Shown piece by piece: positions 45,475 through 56,744 of a stretch of DNA of 64,000 nt (positions within the stretch are counted from its first letter, which is position 1; the number at the start of each line of letters is the position of its first letter). Origin of the DNA: Desmodus rotundus (lineage: Eukaryota; Chordata; Mammalia; Chiroptera; Phyllostomidae); the NCBI RefSeq assembly GCF_022682495.2, contig NC_071389.1:57992239-58056238 (forward strand). The letters run 5' to 3'. The translations under genes were made by a program, and so were the position numbers. The notes beneath the pieces were generated by a model, which was given only the letters and a program-made list of their open reading frames with translations, ran no database searches and was not told the origin of the DNA.

Positions 45475-45685
45475 GTCTAGTGCACAAGTGGCAAACACAA
45501 GGCCCCCCGCCTTGTTTTATCCGGCCCGGCACCTTGTTTCTACCTGGCAGGAAGGCTGAGCCTTGCTTGACAGTTAAGGAGTAGTTACATTTATACAGCC
45601 ATAAAATTATATTCGGCCTTTCAAAAGCAACCTCGAGGCTGATGTGGTCCCCGGTGAAAATGAGTTTGACACCCCTGGTCTAGTG
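45475..45685. mobile_element. hAT MITE with an exact 8-bp target duplication
   Basis: The element lies at 45483-45677 (195 bp). It starts CACAAGTGGCAAACACAAGG; the reverse complement of its right end reads CAGGGGTGTCAAACTCATTT, so the ends are imperfect inverted repeats with CA...TG termini. GTCTAGTG flanks it on both sides (45475-45482 and 45678-45685) without a mismatch. An 8-bp duplication is the signature of hAT transposition. It is too short to encode a transposase, so it must have moved in trans. The inside is GC-rich with GGCCCGGC-like blocks. Confidence 0.95.
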
Positions 45686-45708
45686 AAACACTATTAAGCA
45701 CATGCACA

Positions 45709-45724
45709 CACACACACACACACA
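45709..45724. repeat. (CA)n microsatellite
   Basis: About eight uninterrupted CA units just beyond the hAT element. Confidence 0.85.
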
Positions 45725-46274
45725 TGAAGTAGAGCCTTTAAGTTGTCAAACTAAATACATCAGTCTTTATTTCTTGTTTCCTGGCTCCTGACCTCTCTAC
45801 CTGACACCTGTCCATAGTCTCCTAGACCCCCCCAACCTCCAATTAACCAAAGGAAGAAGACCTGAGGAAAAAATTTTGATGGCCCCCTTTTCTCATCTCC
45901 AACTTACATTCCTGATTTAGGTTTTCTTTTTTAAAGTCTTTTCTGACAAGGCTCTCCTCTCTTCTCTAGTGTATAGCCTGGGAGGGCGAGACACAGTCCT
46001 TGAATACTGTAGGCACTAGAGGACTATGGAAAGAAAATTGGCACCTAATGGGAGAGCTACAGTGTTTTCATTCCCACTATCCCAACAACCAAAGAACCAT
46101 TTTATGGTGTGCATGTATTTCTTACTTTCTAAATATCTACTCAATAAGCATTTAAGTGTCTGTCAGATCTGTGTTAGTTTCTAGGGATATAAAGATAAAT
46201 TGGATATGGGTTCAACTCTCAGGTGTCTTTCCATTTGATGTAAACAGGTTTTAGTACCTCTAGGTGCACGTTGG
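45725..46274. other. No gene; possible L2 end near 46130-46240
   Basis: 'actcaataagcatttaagtgtctgtcagatctgtgttagtttctagggatataaagataaattgg' resembles the antisense 3' end of L2. The rest is unassigned. Confidence 0.4.
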
Positions 46275-46770
46275 TTATGGTAGATTATGTTTCCAAAGAT
46301 GGTCCTAACAGTTTTTCCCATCCTATATGCTCTTTTTCAATGGAATTTTGCCACTGTCCTATAAAAATGTGTAGTTAATTTTCCCTCCCTTTGAATCCAG
46401 GCTTGCTCTGTGATGTATTTTGATCAATAATGTGAAGAAAGTGGTGTTGCATAATATTCAAGGCCAGGCCTTATGTGTCTGTGTGGAATACTCTTTCTTG
46501 GAAGCCCATCACTGTTTTGTGAGGAAACCCAAATAACCAAATGCAGAGGCCAAGTGAAGAAGACAGAAGCTTCCAGCTAGCAAAGGCTTGCCCTGCCTGT
46601 TGGCCTATGGATGAGGCCTTTTCTGGATCTTCCTGTCAGCTCAGACTCCCAGAGAATACTGCCTGAATCAGAATAACTTCCCAGGCAACCCACAGAATAT
46701 TAAATTAACACATTATCATGGTTAAGCCACTGAAATTTAGGGGTGACTTATTATGCAGCAATAGGCAATT
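46275..46770 (+). mobile_element. Old MLT1-like LTR
   Basis: 'gattatgtttccaaagatgg', 'ccctccctttgaatccaggcttgctctgtgatg', 'ttttgatcaataatgtgaagaaagtggtgttgc', 'ctgttttgtgaggaaacccaaataacc' and terminal 'ggttaagccactgaaatttaggggtgacttattatgcagcaataggcaatta' give the complete order of an old MaLR LTR in the plus direction. Confidence 0.75.
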
Positions 46771-48429
46771 AAAAAGAATAGGTATCTAGCTTAATTTTTC
46801 CTCTGGGTCTGGCCTCCCATATTTGACTACATAATTAAATGAATGCATGTATGTGAATAAGATACTGTATTTAAGTGAGTAAACATAACTTTTAGTTCTC
46901 ATAAGAGTAGTACTTTGTCAACAATCATTTCTACTGTACAGTAGAATGGGGAAGGAGTGTTTCCTTCTTTATTCTACAAGAATACAGGGGACTCTAAAAT
47001 CCAGGTATAAATCTTGGCACTGAGGAAGCAAGTAGCTGCCCCCCCTTAATAATCCTTAGTCTAGTGAAAGAGGGGAACAATTGCACTTCAGAAGTAAATG
47101 ATGTGGTACATTGAAAAGTGAAGCCGACTTCCCTGATACCCTGTCCTCACATCACTACAGTCCTCTTCCGAATTCAGCCTCAGTTACCGTAGAGGTTTCC
47201 ACGTGTGCTCAGACTCACGATGCTGTGGCACAGATCCACTTCAGGCTCCTGTCACCTGTCTTTCTGGTTTTTGCCTTAGGAATTTCTCCAACAAAACGGA
47301 AGCCTCTACCTGAACATTTAGGGGACTTATAACACCAGGGGCAATTCTAAGTAAATGAGGCAGTGAATAATGAAAGCTCTGGACAATTCTGAGAAACAGT
47401 CTGCATGCTTTTCAGGGTTTTCAAGGGAATTAAGCTTTCTCTGGCACCCTTAGTAATACACATTTATGTGGGCTTTCTTCCTTCGGTATCCCACTCTGCT
47501 TTTTCTTTCTGTCTTCACAAATAAACTACCTGCATCAAGTTTGGTCTCAGGCTCTGTTTTTGGGTGAACTGAAAACAAAACAATGAACAGTGCTCCAGGA
47601 GCATAGAGGAGGGCCACTTGAGACTGGAATAAGATAAGCAAGTTGTCATTGCTCTAAAAGTGTGGTCAGTAGAACACACGTTGATTGAATGATGGATTGA
47701 CCAAGTGATTAAAGGAAGGAGCTATCATCATTCTAATCAGAACAATAGGCATGTGTTGACTTCAAGTCTGCAGTACCCTAATTCAGGCTCCCTTTGGCTG
47801 TTTAGAAAGGCAGGAGAGGAAAATCAGAGAGAGTAGGATGCTTGAGAATCAGATGAATAAATGCAGTTACCAGATGTTCATTTTAAATTTAAAATTAATG
47901 TGGTGAAAAAGTATATAGTTTGTCAAGAGAGCCCATGGAATGGAAAATATTAATAACAAGAATGTCTTATAAATGATGTACTCCCCAAACAGCTGAGTAT
48001 ACAAGATAAATTCAATTTCAAAGCCCTGTGTCATTAAAAAGCTGCTCGTGCTGCTCTCACTAGGCTTATGGATTCTCCAGGACCTTCTGCTCATTGCCTC
48101 ACATGGTAAAAATCCATTAACTTCTCTTTCCTATTTTGCTATTGTTTGACCTCTGAATTAATCTGTCTCTGTAGAATTTCCATCACCATTGTTTTTTTCA
48201 GACGAATTTAAAGAGTAAATTCAATTTGAGTGAAAAATGTTGTACAACTTCTCGCTACTTCCAGTCAGCTTTGGAGTGGCTTGCAGGCCAGCAAAAGCAG
48301 CAAGGAGCAAAGTGTTCCACTGCGTGAGTAGTTTGCATGTTTTACCAAGGTATTTCGTGGGGAATTGTTGTATTGGAGTGATCCAGGGACTGATATTTTA
48401 AAAATAATAATTTACCCTCACCTGGAGAC
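46771..48429. other. Mostly unassigned; LTR-like end near 47505-47575
   Basis: 'cttcacaaataaactacctgcatc', then 'ggtctcaggctctgtttttgggtgaac', resembles the 3' end of an old LTR like that at 22440-22555. The open frame 47111-47332 may lie in the same element. No gene recognised. Confidence 0.4.
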
Positions 48430-48632
48430 ATTTTTTATTGCTTTTAGAGAGAGGGGAAGGGAAGAAAAAAACATTGATGCAAGAACAAAGCATCGATTGG
48501 TTGACACCCACATCAGCCCCCTGACCAAGGATCAAACCTGAAACCCAGGTATGTGCCCTGACTGGGAACTGAATCGGCAACTCTTTGGTTACAGGATGAT
48601 GCTTCAACCAACGGAGCCACACAGGCCATGGC
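48430..48632 (-). mobile_element. Divergent Ves SINE, minus strand
   Basis: The reverse complement starts GCCATGGCCTGTGTGGCTCC, then GTTCCCAGTCAGGGCACATA and CCTGGGTTTCAGGTTTGATC, and a 'tgatgtgggtgtcaaccaatcgatgc' part with duplicated 'atgtt'. It ends in a short CT-rich and A-rich tail. An older subfamily than the copies at 23.6 and 62.5 kb. Confidence 0.85.
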
Positions 48633-48904
48633 AAGGTGGAGGGCTAGCTATTAATTTTAAATTTAGATAAAGCTAAATAAGCGTGCTTGTGTTGGAGTAC
48701 AATGGCCCATAGTGGACATGAACCATTCTGAAAATAATCATTTGTTTTCCCTTGCGTCACTTACAGCACACATAAGAAGACGTAACCGTTTTCTCATTTT
48801 CTCATTTCCTTTAGAATTAGCTTTGTTTATATGGCAAAGTGTGAAGAGACTGGGAATGTGTGAAATGAATCAAAAACATACTGGGACCGTGTATACTTAA
48901 ATTA

Positions 48905-49126
48905 GGTTGGTAGGACTTCCATTTGTGAGGAGTTTGATCGGAGCATCTCCCTGCAAAGTGAAAGGTGGCTGGTTCAATTCCCAGTCAGGTCACGTGCCTG
49001 GGTTGTGGGAGAGCCAGGTTCCCGGCTGGGACATATGCAAGGGGCCACCGTTAGATGTTTCTCTCCCTCCCTTTCCCTCTGAATAAACATACAAATAGAT
49101 AAATAAATAAAACCTTTTACAAAAAA
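48905..49126 (+). mobile_element. Divergent Ves SINE with degraded 5' end
   Basis: 'ggtggctggttcaattcccagtcaggtcacgtgcctgggttgtggg' and 'ggggccaccgttagatgtttctctccctccc' identify Ves. The tail is AAATAGATAAATAAATAAAACC. The first 40 bp are hard to match. Confidence 0.88.
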
Positions 49127-49729
49127 GAGTCATGCTAATTGTTGTACAGCATAAAAAACAAATTTGTGGATTGGGCCACATAATTTAACTTTAATCTGTG
49201 CAAATGTAGGTACTTGAAAATATGTCTATTATAAATTATATAGCAATCTATTTTATGATATTTAAATTAAAACTTCTACAACTTATTTGCAACATGCTTA
49301 ATCTGTTAAATGCTGTTTTTTCCCTCAACGTGTTTTTCCTGTTTTCTGTCTTAAGCCAAATAGTAAAGGCATTATTTTTTAAATACCTGGATGTATTTTT
49401 CTTTTCATATGTCTCAGCTGTTTCTTAAATGTTATTTGTCAGATTTTTTTTTTATATCTGCCATTTAAGACATAGCAAAGCCTTGATGCTGTAACTATAC
49501 TTTTCAATGGTTCCAGATGCGCACTCAGCTCCAGAGTGAATAACGGAAGCTGCTGTCAGTGCCCAGCATCCCTAGAAAGATGTCTTTAACGGTTGCTTCA
49601 TTCCTGTGTTGCCTATTCTGAACGTCTAAATCTTAGATCGGAGAGACTGCACCTTATTTACGCTAAGAATAGCAATCATCACTGTTATTATAACCCGCTC
49701 AGATTTCAGTTCTATATACAACTGAATAG
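49127..49729. other. No gene seen
   Basis: AT-rich, T-rich plus strand. Nothing assigned. Confidence 0.5.
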
Positions 49730-49832
49730 TCAGAACTGAATTCTGTTCTGCTTTGCTCACTGTTGACTCTTCCATGCCAAGAACAGTGCCTGGCACATAG
49801 TAGGAGCTCAATAAATACTTTTGAGCAATTAC
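49730..49832 (+). mobile_element. L2 LINE 3' end
   Basis: 'ttctgctttgctcactgttgactcttccatgccaagaacagtgcctggcacatagtaggagctcaataaatac' is the characteristic end of L2. Confidence 0.85.
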
Positions 49833-50251
49833 ACTATCATTAATTGTACCCTAATGTGAACAATAATTATCATTTTGTTGATTGTGACAAGTATTCTGTG
49901 AAAAAGCTCAGGCCTTTTCACTTAATTTTGAGATGTTCAGTTGGACCTAGAGCCAGCAGAGAGACCCTGTCTTATGTAAAACAGTTTTGAGACCTCACAA
50001 TTCCCAAAGCAGGCCGGGTGTGTCACTTACTCTTATACTTTCCTCCCCTGTAACCTTCAGAATAACCATCGTGAACCTGGTGGCCAGCTGTCTGCTACAT
50101 TTTTAAAGCATTGTCAACACTTCTGGCGTGTTTTCATTTATTCCTTCACCCTCCTGCACCTTACATCCCCTCCACCCCCACCCACCACATTCATGCCACA
50201 TTTGAGTCCGATCCTCTTTATAGACCCAAGTAAACCACAACAGCACAAACT
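49833..50251. other. No gene seen
   Basis: Nothing assigned. A C-rich stretch lies at 50166-50185. Confidence 0.5.
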
Positions 50252-50381
50252 CAAGGTGGGCACAAAAGTAGGTTTACAGTTGTGAATATGTGAAACACAG
50301 AGTTTATTCTTGTATTATTATTTATTTTTTATTATATTATTTTCTATACAAACAACTGTAAACATACTTTTTCCCACCCTT
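50252..50381 (-). mobile_element. Mariner-like MITE, copy 2 (reverse of copy 1)
   Basis: Starts CAAGGTGGGCACAAAAGTAG and ends ACTTTTTCCCACCCTT. Ends are inverted repeats, with GGTTTACAGTTGT on the left and ACAACTGTAAAC on the right. The inside GTGAAACACAGAGTTTATTC is the reverse complement of the matching part in copy 1 at 44705-44824. It is 130 bp, with an AT-rich, slightly expanded middle. The right flank begins TA, as expected of mariner target sites. Confidence 0.83.
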
Positions 50382-51149
50382 TATATGCCCCGATATTAAT
50401 TCAGAATCTCTCCTAACCAAAGAGCAAGTGTTAATTAGTAAACACGGCAAAAGGATAGTCTCTGTCCTGGCCTGTATGTAAGCAACATTCTCTGCATGTA
50501 ATGATATTAGAGGTTCTTTAAAACCCCCTGAGGGGGAGGAATATTTAAATCAGTGTAGGCTAGATTATGTACCACGTAAACCAAATATATGTAATGATCT
50601 AAATATAAGAGAAATGTTTTTCTTACTCCAAATTAATTCTGTTGGCCAGGCTGTTCCACTTCATGCAGCCACTTTGATATCTATGATAACAAAGATGGTA
50701 TCATTTTTTTATGCACGGTTTTCAAAGTTTTTCTGGAAGAATCTCCCTTTCAATTACATGGAAGAAGAAACGAAAGACTTTGAGAAATAAATTCTTATTG
50801 GCCATACATGGAGGTTGCACCTCCGTTCTGCTCACAATTGATAGCAATGCGGTTGCCCTGCCTTACAACCAAGAAGATGGAGAACTACAGCCCTGCTAAA
50901 AGCTCATTAGGAAGAAGCAGACTGCAGCAGTCATGGCCACTCACAGCCCACGTCTCCTGCTGCAGAGCTCATAATTAACTGTTGTGCCCGCTACGGTCCC
51001 TCTGATGCCACCACTGCATAATGACAATTATGCCAAGTCTAATACTATTGGACAAGTCTTCAAAGCACATCCTTTACCATGCCCTTCTCCTTAAACTCTA
51101 CCTGAATGCCTGTCCATGAAACTTCATGAAAAAAACTTACATGTGCCAA
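50382..51149. other. No gene seen
   Basis: The 62-codon frame at 50711-50899 has no recognised content. Confidence 0.45.
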
Positions 51150-51260
51150 GTAGAGTGTAGTAGTTAAGAGTACAGAGTCTAGAGCCAAAAAGTCTGAGTG
51201 ACCTTGGGCAGATTACTTAACCTCTCTGTGACTGTTTCTTTATCTACGAAGAGAGCCTTG
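51150..51260 (+). mobile_element. MIR SINE fragment
   Basis: 'gtgtagtagttaagagtacagagtctagagccaaaaagtctgagtgaccttgggcagattacttaacctctctgtgactgtttctttatct' is the 5' tRNA-like part and start of the MIR core. Confidence 0.9.
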
Positions 51261-51990
51261 TGTAGAAAAGCGCACCTATAAGTAGGATGGGGCGGAGCCT
51301 TAGGTAATCAGGAGGTGGGGCACCCCATGTGAATCAGGTTCCTGGAGTGCCTGCTCTGTTACTCTGTGTCGGGGAGGGCTCAGAAAAGGGAAAATGGCCA
51401 CTGTCTGGCCTCTGGAGTTTTGTCCAGGAGTAAGCTTTCCTCTGGCACTCAGCCTGATGCTAGACACTTCAGTTTCTCCCCATGTGCCATTGGTGCCATT
51501 CCAGCTGCTGTCCCAGTGCTGGAGCCCAGAGGGAGTGAGTCTGCATAGGTCCTAAAACCATTGTGGGCCCTTTAAGAGGAGACTGCTGAGAATCCTGCAA
51601 TTTCTTCCACTACCCCAACCCTTATTGGTTGTTACAGCCTGAGGTTATTGCTACTTATCTTCTTGGCACTGAAACTCTGGGGTGAGTGGTCTGGTGTGGG
51701 GATGGGATCCCTCACTCCTGGGATCCTGATGCATCCTTCCCAATTTTTACCCACCATATGTGGGTGTGGGACCACCCATTCCACTTCTCTGCCTCTCTGA
51801 ATCACCCTTTCTACCCATCTGGATGAATGTGACTCCTTTAATTTCTTGGTTTTTGGACTTTCATACAGCTTAATTTTCTGATGATTCTGGAAGATAGTTG
51901 TTTTGTAATTTAGTTGTAATATCTGCTGTAGTTGTGTGAGGAGGAGAGCCATGTCCACCCACGCGTCCATCTTGACCAGAAGTCCCCACT
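51261..51990. mobile_element. Possible unclassified LTR/ERV-like block
   Basis: A GC-richer block ending 'gtgtgaggaggagagccatgtccacccacgcgtccatcttgaccagaagtcc'. The CCATCTTGNCCRGAAGT ending is common at borders of interspersed LTR-type repeats. The 112-codon minus frame at 51632-51970 has no domain that I can identify. Confidence 0.35.
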
Positions 51991-53799
51991 GACTCTTTTG
52001 TTGGTTAATTGATAAAAATTGATGTTAAATGCATTATTGATCCACAATAAAATTAATGCATGAGTTTATTCCTGAATCCCTAGTATAGATACCCAAAATA
52101 TAATACTTCAAGTAATTTATCTTAATTTCAAGAAGGAAAAGCATAGGAAAAAATTTAGGTTTAAAAAAATAAATTATCACGTGTCTGTTAACCAAAGCTT
52201 TTAGTAAATATTTACTACCTTGACCAAATTCTGGGACGGTCTCTGTTTGAGTCAGACAGATCGTAATCTACTTAACATAGCCTCATATGTCAACGTTTGT
52301 CTGGATATCCAGGGCCAACCTGGTGATACCCCCAGGAGCCAGAGGAGCCGGTTCCAGCAGGATCTGCCTTCCCGAAACTGTTGCTGATGAATCTAACAGT
52401 TGAGTCTTCTTAATAGGAAACTGAAATCTGCCTCAGTAAAACTTTCACCAATTTTTTTTTATTTTTCACTATTTGAAACAAATAAGTCTACACTCTTAAA
52501 GATTACAATCCTTTAAATATTTTAGAACAGCTCTTGAAATTCCCTTCTGAAGTTTTCTTTTCCAACCTAACAATTCTTTGTTCATTTAAGAAATGAGATT
52601 TTCAGACATTTTGCCATTCAGGCCATCTTCTCCTGGACACATTGGAGTTACTCAAAGTCTATGAGAAACTGTGGCAGCCAAAGATTAATATTATACAGCA
52701 TAGTTCATTGGGACTATTAGTTTCCATGTTTTGAACACTGTTTCTATTAGCACTGCCTACATGTACAGTAATTTTGTAGCTCCTCGTTATACTACGAGAC
52801 CTGCCATAGTGGCAGTTCTGTCAGATCTTTATAATTTTACTTTTCTCCAGTTTAATTAGACATTTACAACATTAAAAATTCCCTCTCACCTCTTCCCTTC
52901 CCCCCTCCCTCCCTCCCACTCCATCAAGGATAGAATTTCCTCATTAATATCCTGGAAAATGTTTCCCATCTGGCCTTTTTAAAAAATCATTGTAAGTAAG
53001 ACTCTCACTCAGATGTTGAGTGACCTGGTTCCACTTACTGAATACAGGCTCTATGTGTATACTTTACAGGATCTCTGGGATCACTGTATATAAAATACAA
53101 TCTACAAAATAGAATTTATTTTCACAAAAGTAAATTGACTCAGAAGGAAAATTCTCCCCAAACCTTCTGAAATTCAAAGCAATGCCATTGTCTTTGTAAA
53201 TTTTGTTGTTTAGTCTAGATTTTATATTTCCTTTATATTGGGCTCAGTCTCCACACCTTTTGGGTTCCTGGGGTCTAGCTTCTTCCGTAATTACTTCAGA
53301 AATGCTATCCTATGGGAAAACTAGCACAAAAAATTGTGCGAGCATTTTTTTTTATTTTAAATCTTAATCTTATACACAGTCTGGTGTCAGGTAAAGTCAA
53401 GAACACATTATGCACATTACTGGCACAGAACAACACAATCTATAGTGGTTTATTTCCTGTAAAAATGTGATTATCACTTTATTATTTATGAAGCACCAAT
53501 TTTTCCAGTGGTTCAAAATATAATATAAAAGTACTAGCTAGTATTTACTCGCAGGCTGCTATATATCAACAGTTAGTAACCTTGAACTGAAGTTTCATGA
53601 AGTTTTGTTTCACCAAAGCAACCTTTATATCACTTAGACATTTATGAAAGGAAAATTAATATCATAATAGATATTTTCCAGAGCAGATTTTGCTTGGGGT
53701 CAAAAAATTGAAAAAACTGGAGACCATTGTTTTGGACCTTCAGGTTCTGAGACCTCCCACCCAGAACCATACTCTGAGATCCCCAAAGGAAACGACTGT
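51991..53799. other. No gene or clear repeat
   Basis: About 1.8 kb, AT-rich. A pyrimidine-rich tract (CCCTTCCCCCCTCCCTCCCT and neighbours) lies at 52884-52922. Confidence 0.5.
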
Positions 53800-53900
53800 G
53801 TCAGGTTCATCTTCAGAACCTCAGTTCCTAGTGCCAGGTTGGTAATAAATAGGCCCTAAAAAATGCTTGTGGATTGAGTGAATAATAACTGAATAAATAA
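53800..53900 (+). mobile_element. L2 LINE 3' end
   Basis: 'ttcagaacctcagttcctagtgccaggttggtaataaataggccctaaaaaatgcttgtggattgagtgaata' matches the L2 terminus. Confidence 0.7.
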
Positions 53901-54024
53901 TGAGTGCCAACTTTGAGAGTGAGCATCTTGTGATAGTCCGAGGCATTCCATTGAAAAGACAGTGGGAGCAAAAGATGATCAGGGGAGCTACAGAGGAGGA
54001 AGTGTAATTACATTGTTGGGAGAC

Positions 54025-54364
54025 AAGATGTAGCAGAAATAAGCCAGGCAGTGAGGGACAAATACCATATGATCTCACCTTTAACTGGAACATAATCAAC
54101 AAAAGAAAAAAACAAACAAAATATAACCAGAGACATTGAAATTAAGAACATTGTAACAATAGCCACAGGGGAGTGGGGAGGGGATAGTGGGGAGAGGGGT
54201 CTATAGGAGCTACTATAAAGGACACAAGGACAAAATCAAGGGGGAGGGTAGAGGTGGGGGGGGGAGGTGGGACTGGCTGGGGTGGGGTGGAGGGAAGGGG
54301 AGAAAATGCAGACAATTGTAACTAAATAAAAATAAATTAATTAATTTAAAAAAAGATGTAGCAG
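54025..54364 (+). mobile_element. 5'-truncated L1 with an exact 12-bp target duplication
   Basis: The body (54037-54352, 316 bp) holds the last bases of ORF2 ('gaaataagccaggcagtgagggacaaataccatatgatctcacc'), a strongly G-rich 3'UTR with runs of 3-10 G (54165-54300) and an A-rich tail. AAGATGTAGCAG is identical at 54025-54036 and 54353-54364. It is clearly a LINE insertion and fairly young. The minus frames that cross it are shadows. Confidence 0.95.
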
Positions 54365-55514
54365 CATGATGGGAAATCATCAGGAACTGCAGATACGGCA
54401 GGGATTGGAGGCAACAGCAACATGAACAGAAAGAGAGTCCACGTACTTCTGGAAGGTCTGTGCAAGGAAGGAGATGCACAGTGTGTGTGGAAATGGTGTG
54501 GGAAGAGAGCTCTTGGTGCACAGACAGAGCATATGTTGCTTGTTAATTGAGGGATTTAAAAAGTACAGTTGATATGTGAAATTAATAAAGATAAAAATTT
54601 AAAACGAAGTACAAGGAAATGGATGCAAAACCCTTAACTGCATGTGTTTAATGATCATAACAATTTATTACGAAATGCTTATAGCCATATTCATGCTCAC
54701 GGGATGAATGATCTTCATGAAATAAAAACAGCTGTGGGGAAATCACACACGGTAACAATACCAATAAAAGCGCTAGAACTAAAAGATGTACCTTGAAATG
54801 TTATTTAAGTAAACAATACTTATGCAGTTATCTTTTATGCTATATATGACTCAATTAAAATGCAATTATAAAAAACGGCCATATGTGTAAAAATTCTGTA
54901 TCAGCCAACATAACCTACCACAGGAAGCTTTTATGCATTGGTATGTTTTGAGGAGTATACGCTTTAAAAAGATTGTATTGCACCTTCTGCATTACAACTT
55001 GCTATGGAATTAGAATAGAAAGTGTTGGGGAGATGGGGTGGAGGACTTCAGGATTTATGTGAGGATGTCTGTACTGTGACTAATGGGTATGGATCAGTGT
55101 TCATTAAGAGTAAAAGCCAATAGTAATATAGGCCACAGGCATGAGAGAATCTCATATTAAAGTTTTAACTGAATAATATCTTATTACATATCATTAGCAA
55201 TATTGCTAGCGATTTTTTTCTTTTTTTAAAAAGAATTAACCTGGTTATGCAAGTGGTACATTTTGCTTTTCTTTAAGAGTGGGTGCCCATTAATAACTTT
55301 TTAAGTTCTATATGTTTCATGTTATTTGAATATATTTTTATCTTTCATTTTTATCTAATTTATGATTTCACAAATTCCTGATCTCGATTATTTGTAGAGA
55401 AACACACTCCCCTACATTGTTATGGAACATGATATGTGACTCAATTAATAATGTATTTTGAATTTACATAGAATTTTTTTAGTAAAGATTTTTGCCTACT
55501 TTCTTTTTTATCAC
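54365..55514. other. No gene seen
   Basis: AT-rich, unassigned. Confidence 0.5.
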
Positions 55515-55640
55515 AGCAATTCCATGAAATAAGCAGATTAGGTACAATAATCTCCATTTCAGATATAAAGAATAAGAAATAATGAAGTTAAGTATTTTGA
55601 TTAAGGTCATATAATTACTTGATTTCCTAGAGCTATAAGT
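55515..55640 (-). mobile_element. MIR remnant, minus strand
   Basis: 'attccatgaaataagcagattaggtacaataatctccatttcagatataaagaataagaaataatgaagttaagtattttgattaaggtcatataattacttg' is the antisense MIR core. Confidence 0.7.
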
Positions 55641-56424
55641 CAGTTTCTCCAAATTGCCTTTCTTTGAAATCCCTCTCAGACCCACCCGCCTTCTGTTTCT
55701 AGATGCGCCTGTCACAAAGGGCCGGGTGCTCTCTAGTCAGAATGCTCACATAAGAGCTGAGGCGACCGGGGTGTTTATTGCAGGTGAATAATAGCTGCCT
55801 CGTGTTAGGTTCATGTCTTTAAGGCCCATGCAGGGTACTTTTCTCATTTCCTAAAAATAATCGAGTATTAACACTTTCAGTCATAATGATCACACTGACT
55901 CCCTCAAAAAATAGTTACTTTACAACAGAAATCAGGCCATCATCATTTTAGGAAGCAATAGCATTTAATAGTGGGACTGTAATGAGAAAACTTTATACAG
56001 AACCTGACTGCAGTCTTCATGACGAGAGTATTTGTAAAGCATACTACAATTTTAGAACGGTAAGAGGTGGCACATCCCTGTGGACGAAAAGCACACACCT
56101 TTTCAGGAACCTTGATCATCCATCACCATAAACACTCCTTTCCTTTTCTGAAGACTTCAGCTCATGAATTTTTTTAATATCATTCTTTTTTATATTAGTT
56201 TTGATTTTTTTCTTTGACTCTCCATTATGTCATTAATGTAATTCCATAGAGGCCTCTTTCAAGTAGAATGAGAGCAGCACTTAATTACCAGAATTATAAA
56301 TGACAAACATCAGAGTTTTTATCTACTCGATCTCCTCCTCTAAGTAGTTCTTGTGTAAATTTGAATAATCTTAAATATGTGACATTGAACTTCTTACATA
56401 AACTTCTAAAATTAATTTGAAGCA
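55641..56424. other. No gene seen
   Basis: Nothing assigned. Confidence 0.5.
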
Positions 56425-56744
56425 TTTTTATTCTTATTTTATTCTAATTGTCCCAATTTTCCCCCTTTGCCCTCCTCTGCCTGTCCTTCTGCCCCTACTC
56501 CCACAGTCAATCCCTGACTGCTGTCCATGTACGTGGGCCATTCATACATGTTCTTCATCTAGTCCCTCCCCTTCATCACACCCTTATCCCCCTCCCCCAT
56601 CCCCTCTGGTCACTTTCAGTCTGTTCCATGTTTCTGTGCATGTGCTTCTATTTTGTCTGTTACTTTATTGTTCATTGGATTCCTCTTATAGGTGAGGTCA
56701 TATGGTATTTTTCTTTCACCAACTGGTTTATTTCACTTAGCAAT
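56425..56744 (-). mobile_element. 5'-truncated L1 3' end, minus strand
   Basis: The plus strand shows T-rich start 'tttttattcttattttattc', a C-rich 3'UTR complement, then 'ttcctcttataggtgaggtcatatggtatttttctttcaccaactggtttatttcacttagca', the complement of the ORF2 end. The target duplication is unclear. The frames at 56417-56753 are antisense shadows. Similar in extent to the copies at 54.0 and 21.5 kb. Confidence 0.92.
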
